The notes: generated from the letters alone by a model not told the origin. Shown: positions 35,601 to 48,005, counted from the first letter of the stretch. The stretch is 64,000 nt of DNA from Antedon mediterranea (GCF_964355755.1 NC_092677.1:2113001-2177000), one strand, 5' to 3'. Numbers and translations: made by a program.

Positions 35601-35780
35601 TAAAGCTCTTTCTACACTATCAATCTAGTTTGACAAAAAAAAAGTGTGATATGCCCAAAATATGGTAGTGATATGCCAAAATATGGTAGTTATATGACAT
35701 CATCATGTCCATATAATTTATGGGCACATCACATTTCTTTGTCACATACGTAAGTTTGATGGTGTAGACAGAGCTTAATA
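35601..35780. mobile_element. MITE family B copy
   Basis: AAAGCTCTTTCTACACTATC at the left and GGTGTAGACAGAGCTTAA at the right, with the full core. Confidence 0.75.
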
Positions 35781-36544
35781 CGTATATATGTGTGTGCTCT
35801 TGTACGATGGGGCCCTATCATAATCCTGTATGTCATTTTCGAAAATCTCCGTTTCGTTCGTTTATAGATTGTGAGTTTCTCGTTTACAATAATGATGCTC
35901 AATATATTGAGTATCATTACAAAATGGTCGCCGTGATGTCACCATGTAATATTAGCGTTAATAAAACTTTAAAAAACTTGAGCAAAGTGTATTGACCTTT
36001 CGGTCAAAGGTAGTTCAAAACTTCTTTATATAACGTTATATTTAAAATTGTACAAAAAAACCTTAACTTTCTCCTTAAATAAAAGTTGTGTTCTTAATAA
36101 ATTGTGTCAGTTGTTGGTTTTGATTTATGAACCTTGCTAGGAAGGCACAAGCAGGGCTAGGTCGTGACCCATATATTAAAATGGGGGTAAGGAATGCGAC
36201 CAAAACGACAGAAAACTACTTAAAAATGTTAAAATTTTAACTGAAGATATCATGTACCAACACTTTTGCAATGAAGCATTCAATGGTATATAGACTGGTT
36301 AATAAAACACCTGTTTACACGAAGAATTATATTCATCAATCGTAGAAACAACCTTTCGGTGATATATTTTATAGTTTTGACATCTAAGAATGGGGGGCCT
36401 ATTATTATTTTGACCGTTGTCAATCACATCAGACAGAGGTGGACTTGTTGTTTTCCCCGTTGTTAATCAGGGGTCATCCTCCTATACGTGTCTGGGTCGT
36501 CACCATCCATGCAACATTTAGTGATTCTAAAAACAGCCGATTCT

Positions 36545-36765
36545 CGTACGGTATTTAGTGACGTTAAACATCTTGCTGTATCGCGTCTGCTGACGGCAAC
36601 AGGCCCATACCATAGCATCTAATTCTTATAATTTATATATTAACTATTACTAACCCTCTAATAATCTCCCTGCTTATATCTAGTATCCCACATGGGATGA
36701 AGGTTGCAGAAGACGCGATACTCCAGAATGTTTAACGTCGCTAGACATGATACCGTTCGTGTATC
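36545..36765. mobile_element. Small inverted-repeat (foldback) element
   Basis: GTGACGTTAAACATCTTG and GTATCGCGTCTGCTG at the left are mirrored by GAAGACGCGATACTCC and GAATGTTTAACGTCGC at the right, giving imperfect ~50-bp arms around ~100 bases. No coding content. Confidence 0.55.
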
Positions 36766-37184
36766 GGGTAATGTATGTGTTGTATAAAAATGTGATATAT
36801 GTACTGATATTAATATTTACATATGGCAAAGTATAACTGATAGGCTAGCATAATATTTTATGTTGTGTTTGCGTGGGAACAGAATTTCATATTATTATCA
36901 TTTACTCAACGAACTCGAGCGGAAATAAAAGGACGGCTGCTATATTTGATACACTAAAACATGGCTTACAATATGAATGCGTTACTAATATCAACCATTC
37001 ATAATAAAGCGATTCGAACTTTGAGCGGCAATCTTGTAACTTAAGCATCACACTTGAACCGCTAAGTGTACTTAAGAACACTGATAAGTTTAAATGGTGT
37101 GAATTATACACCTCTGTTGGGTCATTTATTTTATTTCATTCCAGACCAACAGCGAATCATCACCACTAACAGACTGATATTGTT

Positions 37185-37370
37185 GGGGTCACTCCTCGTC
37201 GGGCATTCGTTGGGGTCACTCCTGGTAGGTCATTAATAGGGTCACTCCACGGCATTCATTCAGGGTCACTCCTGGTGTGATTCCTGGTCGGACATTCATG
37301 GGGTCACTCCTGTTGGGGCATTGATAGGGGTCCATTCTGGTCGGGCATTCATTGGTCACTGGTGAATGAC
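37185..37370. repeat. Degenerate tandem of a GGGGTCACTCCTGGT motif
   Basis: Six to seven irregularly spaced copies of GGGTCACTCCTGGT-like and GGGCATTCATT-like words just upstream of the receptor's TM1 exon. Confidence 0.55.
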
Positions 37371-37420
37371 ACTGAAAGTAGCGAGCTCTAAACTAACTCT
37401 AATTTTTTTTTTTTTTTTAG

Positions 37421-37454
37421 ATAAACTTACTATGAGAAGTACGACGGGGCAATG
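37421..37454 (+). promoter_or_regulatory. Short upstream frame overlapping the receptor start codon
   Basis: After the acceptor at 37420 an ATG at 37432 opens a seven-residue frame (MRSTTGQ) whose TGA stop (37453-37455) overlaps the receptor's first ATG (37452-37454) as ATGA; a second ATG follows at 37455. Such overlaps can allow termination-reinitiation, which is inference here. Confidence 0.4.
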
Positions 37455-40400
37455 ATGACTTGGAATACGACACACGTGTCGTCTTCGGATGACGTCGACG
37501 AGGTGACGGTGTCACTGATTCTGTTCGGTATCGTCTGCTCATTGTCCGTAGCTGGTATCGGCCTAGCGATCTTCTTCATGACATTTAACATCAGGTACCG
37601 CCGCAACAGGTAAGCCTAAATAAAATATCGAAAAATAATATAAAAACAACTTTAAATAGATTAGCTTTGTGGATAATGTTTTGAAAGTGTCCAATATTCT
37701 GTAAAACCAGAAGGATGTTTTTATACTTGGTTAAACAATTCCCGGCAATACATTATTGACTCCATTGAAAGAGATAAAATATGACGTCATTTCATTTATT
37801 TATTCGACATTATGTCCTGGGAACCCAAAACCAACAGAGTCACCATAAAATGAAATGTCTTGGGCCCCAGAAGAACTTAACTACATAAAATTAAAAATCA
37901 AAATACAGTTTATGTATTGCATGACATCATTTTGATCATACAAACGCAAAATGGGAGTAAAGCCTTGTTTCCACTTCTAGGACGCAACGGAATGACGTAA
38001 ATAATTATAACTGATTTGTTTCAGAAATTTTACATTTTATTTCTACAGAATTGTCAAGATGTCAAGCCCGAATTTGAACGTCATTATGCAATTTGGCGCC
38101 ATCGTTCTCTACGCATGCCCAGTTCTGTTTGGTATAGAAGGAGTTGGAAGAGCATCGGACAACGTATTGGCTGGATTTTGTCAGGTAAGACGACGATGAT
38201 TATGATAACAATGATGCTTGTGATGCAGGGTTCTCACCAACATGTCAACTCACCGCTCCTCCCTAGGCCGACAACAAACATATGATTGGTGGTTATTAAA
38301 ATTGCTGTGACTAACGACGACGGTGATAATGGAGACCGTTGCAGCCAACGACGACGGCAATTGTCGAGACCGTTGTGGCCAACGACGACGTCAATTGTCG
38401 GGACTGTTGTGGCCAACGACGACGGCAATTGTGGAGACCGTTGTGGCCAACGACGACGGCAATTATGGAGACCGTTGTGGCCAACGACGACGGCAATTAT
38501 GGAGACAGTTGTGGCCAACGACGACGGCAATTACAGAGACCGTTGTGGCGAACGACGACGGTTCATGAATTTATGTTTAAACAATTGTAAAAAAAAATTG
38601 TTTCGAATATCAAACAATTAATATAAAAATGTCATTGATACTACATGTTAATCTTACATAACTGTTGTTATAGGCACGCGTGTGGTGTCTTGCGATCGGA
38701 TTCACCTTAGTCTATGGCACAATATTCAGCAAATCATGGCGAGTTCACACCATATTCAAAAGCGCAGGTGTAAAAAGAACGGTAAAAACTTATTTTTCAA
38801 TGCACTTTGTAGACAATATGGCTACATTCACATTAGTTTCGTTTCACAGAACGGATGACGGCACCTTGTTAACCAATAGAAAATGTTATAAACAATAAAC
38901 GGTTCCGTCTTCCGTTCCGTGAAACACGAGTGAATGTAGCTTATAGCATGGGACGTCATTATAGGCCTTGATGTGTAATTATAAACATGGATTTTACCAT
39001 CTTATCAATGACAATAGGTTCTTCTCATCAATTAGGTCTTAAAGGGTCGCTCCGGCCCGAGTATAAAATGTAGTGTTTATCATCCTAAATAAACCATTGC
39101 AACAACATTGATAATAACTAATTATTTTTCGTTATATAAGCCTTCTTTTTAAAACTCTTGCGCACATTTTATAATAGCATTAGAAATTAAATCAGAGCTA
39201 CCCTTTAAGATCATCTTCGACGGTGACGTGTTGTTTTGAATTTTGAATTAAAACATAAACTTATATTAACCTTATACATAAGTGGGTCAACATGACTGTT
39301 GTTGTCTGTCAGTTTATAAGGCCTACATTATGACATGTTCATATGTTTAAACCCATGATACGAAATGTAATTACGATGTGCTTTAAATGTTCTTAAACAT
39401 CATTAGTGAAACCGTGTGATTTTGCTAGTCCGTAGGATATTATGTATAAATGGTATTGTAATAAAACAATACTGTATTTACAGGACTAAGAAATAATCTA
39501 TTTTGTGTTTAAAATTACGTATTACGGTATCAATTAAAAAGGTAAACAAAACCTGTTTTTACTAATTAATGATGACCTAGTTATGTGTTGCAACTCTGAC
39601 CTTAATATGATCTCAAAGCATTCTACGTCATTGTTGCTAGGCTATGCGTAATGCTCACGATATTTATTTTTAAATTTGCATCGCTGTATTGCTGATGAAT
39701 TTTCGCATTTAAACAGGTAAGCACTGTTTTAATCATTCAAATTTATCCCAAATAATATATTGGGTAATCAAATAATGAGACGTAGGTAAATTTTAGAATT
39801 TTCAACAAAAAATAAATATTCAATTTTCATAGTTGTCAATGTTTTTTTCAAATTAAAGGCAGTAGTTTGTTCTTTCTTTATGATGGCCTAGTTAAAGTTT
39901 CGTTTCCACGATACAAAACGCAATGCAAAGACGCACGCGCAATGCACGTAATTAGACCAATTACAAGCGACAGTTCGAATCAGCTTGATGGTGATTGGTC
40001 AAATCACTTTCGTTGCTTGTGATTGATTAAATTTCTTTCGCTGCTTGTGATTGGTCAAATCACATTCGTTGCTTGGGATTGGTCACATTACTTCCGCTGC
40101 TTGTGATTGGTCAAATTGCTTTCGCTGCTTGTGATTGGTCGAATTGCTTTCGTTGCTTGTGATTGGTCAAATTACATGTGTCCTTGCATTGCGTCCAGTG
40201 GGAATCAAACTTTAGTTTTAAACGTAATTTTAAACGTAATTATTTAACACTGTATAACAATCCATAATTTCTCAATATGAGTAAACGTGAATTTAAACGG
40301 TTATTTAATTTTGTTTGATTGAGGTGATTCGAGACGAGAAACTCCTACTCATAATTCTGGTGATGTTACTGATTGACATCGGCATTCTGTCCATGTGGAC

Positions 40401-43090
40401 CTTACTTGACCCGCTTACACACACATTAGTACCCATTTCATCTCAGGTAAGCATCGTACAATAAAAAAACATTCTAAAAGATCTCATAATGATATCAATG
40501 ATGATGTTGATGATTTTGATGATGACGGTGACGATACTGATAAGCCTAATTATGTTTTTAAAATAATGACAAGATAGCCGACCTATTTCCTAATAATTTA
40601 TAACTAAACATAACCTCTTACATATTCTCTCTCAACTATCTCAACTATTAAAAAGTCCACAACCACTGAGCCAAACCGTGGAAAACATATTTGATCTATG
40701 CCATGCTTATATTGCGCCTCCTATTATGTCCTAATTAATTCCATATACTGTAATTCATTCATAGTTTCTGCTTGTGGATATCAAATAATGCCACTTTTCG
40801 TAGGTAAGCGATGCAGAAAACATGTATTATTCATTAGTTATATTTCGCCAACTTGTTGGATGCATAAGGTGTGTGAAGTATGAATTGAACTGACTACCAT
40901 TCGCTAATACAAACGCTTTCCATAATTTCGACATCACTTACCTCGAGAAAAAAATCGCGTACGGCCGCCGGCGTAGTAATAATTGATTTATTATGCCTAC
41001 TTTTTATTGCAGGCAACATTGCATGGAGTTCCATCGAACAATTTAGCAGTAAACCAATGCCAATCAGAATTCAGTGCAATTTGGCTTCTCCTTTTCTTTA
41101 CATACAAATCCGTTACATTAATATTTGGTACGTTTTTATCATGGTCTACACGAAACGTTGTGCTGCCCTCTATGAATGAAGCCAGGTGTATCGTAATTAG
41201 CATATACACTTGCGTGGTACTGGTTGCCTTGGCAATGGGGATATCAACGGTTGTGTGGATGTGGCCTAACATCTGGTTTAGTGTTGTAACAACTGTCATA
41301 TTTACGTGTACAACTGAAGTACTCTTACTACAAAATGTTCCAAAGGTAGGCCTATGTTTTGTTACATTATAACGATTTTTCCTAACTCCATTTGACCTGC
41401 GATGCTGGTCTGCCGAAGTGTGTAAAGCTCTGTCTACAGTCTATCAAACTTGTTTAAAAAAAAGTGTGATGTCCCCAAATATGGTAGATATAACATCATC
41501 ATGTCCATATATAGGCACATCACATTTTTTTGTCACATAAAGTTTGATAGTGTAGAAAAGGCTTAACTAGCTGCTGCACTGCACATATTGTCTCAATACG
41601 GCTTCAATTATTATATAGTATCCAGGCAACATCCCTAATAAATGTGTTTACCTTATCTCCACCAATCCCTTCAATACATCTGAAATATGTGACGAGCATG
41701 TGTTATTGTATCACGGACTTTCACATGATACAATTTTAAGATACGATTGCTTTCTTACAGATGAAGGCATGGAAAGAGAACCCTCAAGCTAACCTATCAA
41801 GGGCGATTACAGCATCATACCTGGCGTGCTCAGGGAATGCATCGTTCAACCAAATCGAGGAAGAGCTATTTTTACTTTCGGCTGAAAATGTTGCGCTTAA
41901 AAAGTCTTTATCTGAGGTCAGTTACAGAATTATTGATACGAGGAAGAAAAAAAAGATTGAAAATAATTGGTGTTCGATTGAGTAAACTTTATGCTGAAAA
42001 TACGTTAAAGCAAGTTTAACGTTCAGAACAGTTTGTTAACTAACGTTAAAATCACCAATCGATTACGCCAAAATGTTATCTATCTTTCTTATCCTTTATG
42101 CGCCCGTGTCGTCAAAATAGTGCACTATTGTGGGTGGGTGACTAGAATAGGTGATGATGACGTCATATATGAAACAAATAGATGACGTCGATCCTCAGAT
42201 AATTAATAATGATAAAATGGATTTTTCTTTAACAGAAAGAAGAAAGGATAAAAATGATGCAAGAACACGTAGAGAACGCTCGAGATAAACTAAAACAACT
42301 ACAGGTTGATGACGTTCGCCAAGACAGCGGATGTGACGTAGATATGTCGTCATCTTCAACTGGAAACGATGACGTAATAGGGCAGACTGGCACTGGTGGT
42401 CATGAAAACCAGCACCGTGATCAACCTGAACCAGGTTCATCGTTAATATTAAATGGACTTGCAAGAACTGAAAGTTTAGATAGGTTTAGCAACGTAAAAA
42501 AACGGGTGTCACATGATAGGAACAGTTTGAGGAGTATTAATAGTGCGGTAAGCGGTAATAACAATAACACCACGAACAATTTTGCAGAATTAAAACATTC
42601 AATTGCGAAAAATCTACACGTCGCGCATACGTTATCTTCTACGCTCAGAAGTTCAATAGCCGAGGAGTTAAACTCGTGCCGAAAACGGCCTATGTATCAC
42701 GAGATAGCAAGCACTGAAAGAGACATTGCGCATGCGTTTCAGCAAAGCTATAATTTTGAAAATGAGGACGTTTTATCCGTAATAAGCTCAGGTAGTGTTT
42801 TTACATACGACAACCCAGTGTTTATGAGAGGCAGTGATTTTCGCCTTAGTGGGAGTAGTTATTATACTAGTCGTACGAGTAGACATTCGAGTTTTCGTTC
42901 CATTGCGAGTTTTGCGTCTGATTTTACAGATAAAAGTCGCTCGTCTTCAGTATCCAGAAAGCTAAAATTGCCGCGATATATTGCACCTCAACAAGACCAT
43001 TTAATCCCACCACAAATTCATGAAGTACCAAAAATTGTCAAAATTGAAATGATGAGATCCACCGGCAAAATGAATTCCACATACGTATGA
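37452..43090 (+). CDS. GABA-B/GPR156-type class C GPCR without a visible Venus-flytrap domain
   Basis: Seven coding exons: 37452-37609, 38049-38184, 38674-38781, 40324-40446, 41013-41345, 41761-41916, 42236-43090; GT-AG and in frame, about 622 aa. A ~17-residue N-terminus with one N-glycosylation site leads into TM1 (about 18-45). The first intracellular loop carries IVKMSSPNLN (54-63), a GABA-B/GPR156 signature. TM3 is followed by SKSWRVHTIF, then DPL after TM4, TRNVVLPSMNEA and WPNIWFSV. After TM7 a coiled coil (about 316-361) precedes a low-complexity Ser-rich tail ending in STYV, a class I PDZ-ligand pattern. Family knowledge: GABA-B subunits sense GABA with a large Venus flytrap, whereas GPR156 lacks it. 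No such domain was found upstream, and all three frames stop just after the main acceptor at 37420. Alternatively, distant exons splice to an AG at 37436 or 37439, because KYDGAMMTWN upstream resembles the end of a flytrap domain. ATTAAA at 43441 may serve polyadenylation. Confidence 0.85.
38316..38565. repeat. 34-bp minisatellite in the receptor's intron 2
   Basis: About seven copies of a unit with CAACGACGACGGCAATTGTG and GAGACCGTTGTGGC. Because 34 is not a multiple of three, it leaves long artificial open frames on both strands. Confidence 0.85.
38782..39891. other. Receptor intron 3, non-coding
   Basis: No repeat family or exon recognised between the exon-3 donor and the MITE. Confidence 0.4.
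39892..40214. mobile_element. MITE family A copy with an internal 28-bp array
   Basis: TTAAAGTTTCGTTTCCACGA at the left and CCAGTGGGAATCAAACTTTA at the right. The inner arm GTGATTGGTCAAATCACTTT is repeated about six and a half times at a 28-bp period (39,991-40,168), each unit carrying one ATTGG (CCAAT) motif. It lies ~110 bases before the TM4 exon. Confidence 0.85.
41423..41567. mobile_element. MITE family B copy in a receptor intron
   Basis: AAAGCTCTGTCTACAGTCTA at the left and TTTGATAGTGTAGAAAAGGC at the right, with the core between. Confidence 0.75.
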
Positions 43091-43708
43091 TTGTTATTAT
43101 ACGAGATAATGTCTTGAAAGATAGAGGGCGGTGTCTTTACAAAAGTAGATCCTTGTCATTTATAATAATATTACTTTCCACTATTTTTGCCATTTCTTCT
43201 GCCATGGACAACGTTAGGCTAATCATGTTATTGGAGTTATTTTAATATTTAAATACTGTATGAATATTCATCATTTTTCAACTGCCGCAGACGTTGACGG
43301 ATTTTTTCGCCAAAGATGGTAAACAATATAACAATATAAGAATACCTGTTTCTGTAATTATATAATTATAAATTGTATTGTATTTATTAATATTATAAAC
43401 ATTCTACTGTATTGATACAAAAAAGAAAATACTGAAAAGCATTAAAAGTTGTGTGTTGTAAATCAATCAATTTTATACCTTTGCTTCTGTACAATAGGCC
43501 TAGCAAGGAGTTTTTGTTTCATTGACTGCAACAGTCACAGTGAACTGCAGCAAACTAGGGTCCAGGTTCAGCTAGCTAGGCCTGGACCACTGGCCAGGAC
43601 TAGCTAGGCCTACTCAGCAAACCATACAGAGAAATCTAGTTTTGATATTATATGACGCCTTGAGTATTCAATACGGGATTCAATACTAGATAATAGCCTA
43701 GCCGGGTC
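43091..43708. other. 3' flank of the receptor gene
   Basis: Candidate poly(A) signal ATTAAA at 43441-43446. A patch rich in CTAGGCCT-like words lies at about 43,495-43,615. Nothing else recognised. Confidence 0.45.
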
Positions 43709-44507
43709 GCGATTTTTTTTTTCGTACATAAGTTGGGGACCCCCTCATGAAACGTCACAAAATAAACATGAATAATTCATTAGTTAAATTTTCTTGTTCC
43801 GTGTGCACCCAAGCGTATAGCAACAAGAAGTGATTACACAAGTGCGGTACGATTCTAGGCCTATCTCCGCTGTTGTTGCGACGTGCGATTTCATAGAAGA
43901 TAGATCTCTAAACCCATGTCTATTCTAGTAGTAGCTGTGGGTGTGTGTGACGTGTGTGTTAGGTATGACCAAAGATAGTTATCTTTGGTATGATACAATC
44001 CGAGTAATAAGTCAGCAAAATTAAACAATAAATTACACAAAAATACATTTTTTATTCTCGTGGGTGAAATCTTCCCATCTCATGTGTTCATATACGCGCA
44101 TTTTTAAAGTTCCTTTGAGTACATCATGCATATTGTTTGATAATAAAATAGCAGAATTAAAAAAATACAGTACACAAATTATAGGCTACACATTCTTTAT
44201 TCTTGTGGGTCTAAGCTTTCTTTGGGCTATGTCCAATGAATTACTACTTAGTTTAATGTCTTGCCTAGCTGTCGATTAGCCTCGACTCGACACATTTTGT
44301 GTGAAGAAGAGTGCGCGAAGGCAATCACGTGAATTTACTTATCCTAGGCCTACTGTAGAAAGTATCGTATCGCAGTTGTGTAATCACTTCTTGTTGCTAT
44401 ACGCTTGGGTGCACACGGAACAACAAATTTAACTGATGAATTATTCATGTTTATTTTGTGACGTTTCATGAGGGGGTCCCCAACTTATGTACGAAAAAAA
44501 AAATCGC
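43709..44507. mobile_element. ~800-bp element with ~155-bp terminal inverted repeats
   Basis: The left end GCGATTTTTTTTTTCGTACA is mirrored at the right by TGTACGAAAAAAAAAATCGC. The mirror continues with few mismatches for ~155 bases through GGGGACCCCCTCATG, GTGCACCCAAGCG and AAGAAGTGATTACACAA. CGGGTC stands next to both ends and may be a target duplication. The interior (~490 bp) has no transposase frame, so it is non-autonomous. A fragment of the same terminus lies near 23,330-23,374. Confidence 0.8.
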
Positions 44508-45169
44508 AGTCGGGTCTAGGGAAGGGAATATGGCCCATCTATCGATTGGACTGAATTCAATTTTTAAAAATGTCCCACTTTAGCTCAAACTGTCACATGA
44601 ACCGCATTTTGCCATTCTATATCATTCACTCATGAAGGTATAACTTTTTAAACTTAAATATTGCTCAATCATCATGATGGGCGGTGTGGCACAAGCTGCG
44701 TATACTGTTCAAATGTCCCGCCCTCCGGGCCGCCCTCCTCCATACCTAAACTTCCTCTCGCGATGTCGCCTGTCGATGTGGGCCTGGGCCTGGCTGGTGT
44801 AAAAAATATCCAAGCTTAGAAAGAGTACTTATTAGCCTACTTACCAGCATACGTTGGTCTACCGAAATCTAACCGTTGAAAACATGAAGATAAATATATC
44901 ATACTTGCATATATCATCTTGTGCACAAAGATAAGTTTTGTGTACATTTTAAATTTCCCCACCACGTGCACCACCGCCACCAACACGTGATGTGAAAACA
45001 AAAACACACATTCTTTTTTTAGAGTCAACACATCGTATGGTGGCGCACTCTCAAATAAATCCAAAACGCCTTCTCACAACACTCGATCTACGACGACACA
45101 CAATCAACATCCCGGAAACACTAGCAAGACAACCGTATGTTTTTATAAAAATAATGAATTAAAAACAAA
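44508..45169. other. 5' flank of HSPA13
   Basis: Intergenic; contains moderately GC-rich sequence around 44,700-44,800 and 45,060-45,120 that may be the HSPA13 promoter. No TATA or other decisive motif recognised. Confidence 0.35.
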
Positions 45170-48005
45170 ATGAGTACTTCAGTATCTATTCTTGGTAAGT
45201 ATTCTCTGTAAGCTGGATTTTTTTCCATTTGAAAGTCTAAAAACCCGACGGAAAGAAGTCTTATTATAGTAGCCTAGCTAGGCTAGGCCGTCCTCCGACG
45301 GAAAATAGCCAACGGGAATAATCCGTTTTCCCGCTGAATGGTGATTGCTGAGTTTGCTTGGTGTATTTGAACACGGAGGTACAAAATTCATATTAAAGCT
45401 CCATGATTGGAACATACTTATATTTTACTTGGATAGAGTAGTAGGTAATATTAATAATTGTAATTTTAAATTCTATTGACGCAATTCCCTTTTTGTCACT
45501 TGTGACTGTGTTTTAATTTAAGATTATCCACCACAATTGAAGTATTTCTAATTTCACATTACATTATTATGTTTTTAGGGGCATCTGTTTTAGCTTTATT
45601 ATTAGCTGGTTACCTGGGCCAGCAATACCTACCGCCACCAAAGCCTAGGATAGTTGGCATCGACCTTGGAACGACCTTCTCGTGTATTGGAGTGTACCAT
45701 GCTGTTACAGGTGATGTAGAGGTAAGTTGGATTTCAAATTTTAATGAAATCATTTTTGGAACTTCATCTCATAAAGCATGAGAGTTCATGGTATATTGTT
45801 ATTTTCTTCAGGTAATATTAGATTCTGCTCAACACAAGACAATACCAAGTATGGTAGCCTTCACTGGGGTCACTGAGCTTGTGGGCTATGCAGCCCTAGC
45901 CCAAGCGGAACATAATCCGGCCAACACAATCTATGATGCTAAACGATTTATTGGTAAGAAGTTCTCACCAGAAGAATTTATAAAAGAAGCAGAGAGATAT
46001 AATTTTAAGGTGAGAAATTGACGATGACATTGTCACTGTGCTTAACCACAGTATCACATTTAACCATGGTACCACGCTCAACCATGCTACCACGCTCAAC
46101 CATGCTACCACGTTCAACCATGCTGCCACGTTCAACCATGGTGCCACGTTCAACCATGGTACCACGCTCAACCATGGTACCACGCTCAACCATGCTACCA
46201 CGTTCAACCATGCTACCACGTTCAACCATGGTACCACGCTCAACCATGCTACCGCGTTCAACCATGGTGCCACACTCAACCATGGTGCCACACTCAACCA
46301 TGCTATCATGCTTAACTATGGTATCACATTTAACCATGGTACTACGCTCAACCATGGTGCCACGCTTAACCATGTATCAACTATGGTATCATGCTTAACT
46401 ATGGTATCATGCTTAAAATGATTTTTTTTAATTCATTTTAGTTGAAAGAAGATAATGGATTAATTCGATTCATAGTTGGTTCAAGTAAGAATGCGACTGA
46501 AGTCAGTCCTGAGTACATCGGCTCTAGAATTTTGACAGAATTGCGCAAAACTGCTGAAGCGAATCTTACAAGTAGCGTCACGAAAGCTGTGATGTCAGTG
46601 CCGGCAGAGTTCAATGAGATGCAGAGAAACTATACTATACAAGCAGCCAAACTTGCAGGTACTAACAGAATATCTCTATTCCTGTTATATAATCATAAAT
46701 TATATACATTTCAGTTCACACACTATAATATATCATAATGTAAATGTTTTGCTGTAGGTATAGAGGTAATGAGACTTATCAATGAGCCAACTGCGGCGGC
46801 TTTAGCTTACGGCCTGCACGGCAAGGAAGGCGTTGAGAATGTGTTAGTGGTGGATCTTGGTGGCGGCACACTTGATGTGTCCTTGTTAAATGTGCAAGGT
46901 GGAATGTTCTTAACAATAGCTATGGCAGGTAGGTAACTGAAGCTGTCACAACACAAATTTGTTTAGTGCTGACGTTCATTACACTCAGTTAACTGATGGT
47001 CACACAGTTAACTGACTAATGTATTCCTCATCCTAATATCTTTCCTATTTTGTACAGTCTATAATACCTACAAAGTATGAGTTCCATGCTCACATTTTTA
47101 CTTACAAATAGAGGGCGCATCCTCACATTATAACTACCGTTACCCCCTTATGATATCCACATCTAACACTTGAACAGTCAACAATTAATAATGTCAATCT
47201 TATACAGCTCTTAAGCGTGGTTCCCACTAGCGACGTAACGCAACGCAAGTGAATTGACCAATCACAAGCGATGGCTTATTCGCTTGTGATTGCTAACTGT
47301 CTATAACTTCGCTTTTCATTGGTTAAAACGCTTGCGTTGCGTTTACGTCCTTGGGTTACGTTCTAGTGGAAACCAAGCTTTAGTGCTCAAAGCTTTTTAA
47401 CCGCTGAATAAAAAAAATCATAGGTAAATAATAACAAATTTAAATAAACTTTCATTTTTAAAGGTAACAACCATCTTGGTGGGCAAGACTTCAACCATCG
47501 CTTGAATCAATATCTACAAGATTTGATAGAACGCAAATTTAAAAAGCCTCTAACAAACTCAGAAGATATACAACGCTTACGACTGCTTGTAGAGGAAGCA
47601 AAGATTAACCTTACTAACAAACAATCTGTCCATGCATCACTCGCTCTACCGTCGATGGGTGAGGGCAGTGTTTACAACATTAACGTCACGCGTTTACAGT
47701 TTGAAAAACTGAACGAGGATTTATTTGCTAAAGTATTAGTGCCGATTAAAAAGGTTTTAGAAACTGGACGATTGACCTTGGAAGAAGTGGACGAAATTGT
47801 ACTGGTCGGTGGGTCAACTCGTATACCAAAGGTTAGATCTCTTATAGCAGAGTTTTTTGGTAAAGAACCAAATGTTTCAGTAGATCCTGAGTTGGCAGTG
47901 ACATATGGTGTAGCTATACAAGCTGGGATTATAGGGGGAATGTGGCCACTACAAGTCAGTGCAATAGAATTGAATACTGCAACTAAAAAGATACAAGTTA
48001 ATTAG
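45170..48005 (+). CDS. HSPA13: HSPA13 (Stch), microsomal Hsp70-type ATPase-domain protein
   Basis: Six exons: 45170-45194, 45579-45721, 45812-46009, 46442-46658, 46758-46928, 47464-48005; all GT-AG, frame preserved, 431 aa. The N-terminal hydrophobic segment ([20 protein letters not shown], about 7-26) is the signal/anchor typical of HSPA13 and is followed by proline-rich PPPKP. The Hsp70 nucleotide-binding motifs are intact: [14 protein letters not shown] (from 35), [26 protein letters not shown] (about 225-238) and [13 protein letters not shown] (about 363-375). There is no substrate-binding domain; it ends soon after the ATPase domain ([10 protein letters not shown]), as the family does. 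It is ~40 residues shorter than the vertebrate protein because an insert between the NLT and LFEKL-like regions is absent. Role by family knowledge: ER/microsome-associated Hsp70-like ATPase. Confidence 0.96.
46038..46425. repeat. 18-bp minisatellite in HSPA13 intron 3
   Basis: About 20 copies of an 18-bp unit such as TTCAACCATGCTACCACG. Since 18 is a multiple of three, frames stay open on both strands, but it lies between a GTGAGA donor with an immediate in-frame stop and the next acceptor, so it is intronic. Confidence 0.9.
47211..47382. mobile_element. MITE family A copy in HSPA13 intron 5
   Basis: TTAAGCGTGGTTCCCACTAG at the left and CTAGTGGAAACCAAGCTTTA at the right with opposed CCAAT arms; ends 81 bases before the last exon. 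Confidence 0.85.

Noticed and set aside
38234-38621. Several overlapping repetitive frames on both strands
   Set aside because: Caused by the 34-bp minisatellite in the receptor's intron 2.
40997-41299. 100-residue frame on the minus strand
   Set aside because: Antisense of the receptor exon that encodes TM5-TM7.
44837-45064. 75-residue frame on the minus strand upstream of HSPA13
   Set aside because: No recognisable motif and no supporting splice or promoter signal; could be a chance frame.
46005-46421. Long open frames on both strands rich in STMVPR or MVERG repeats
   Set aside because: Produced by the 18-bp minisatellite in HSPA13 intron 3, whose unit length keeps all frames open.
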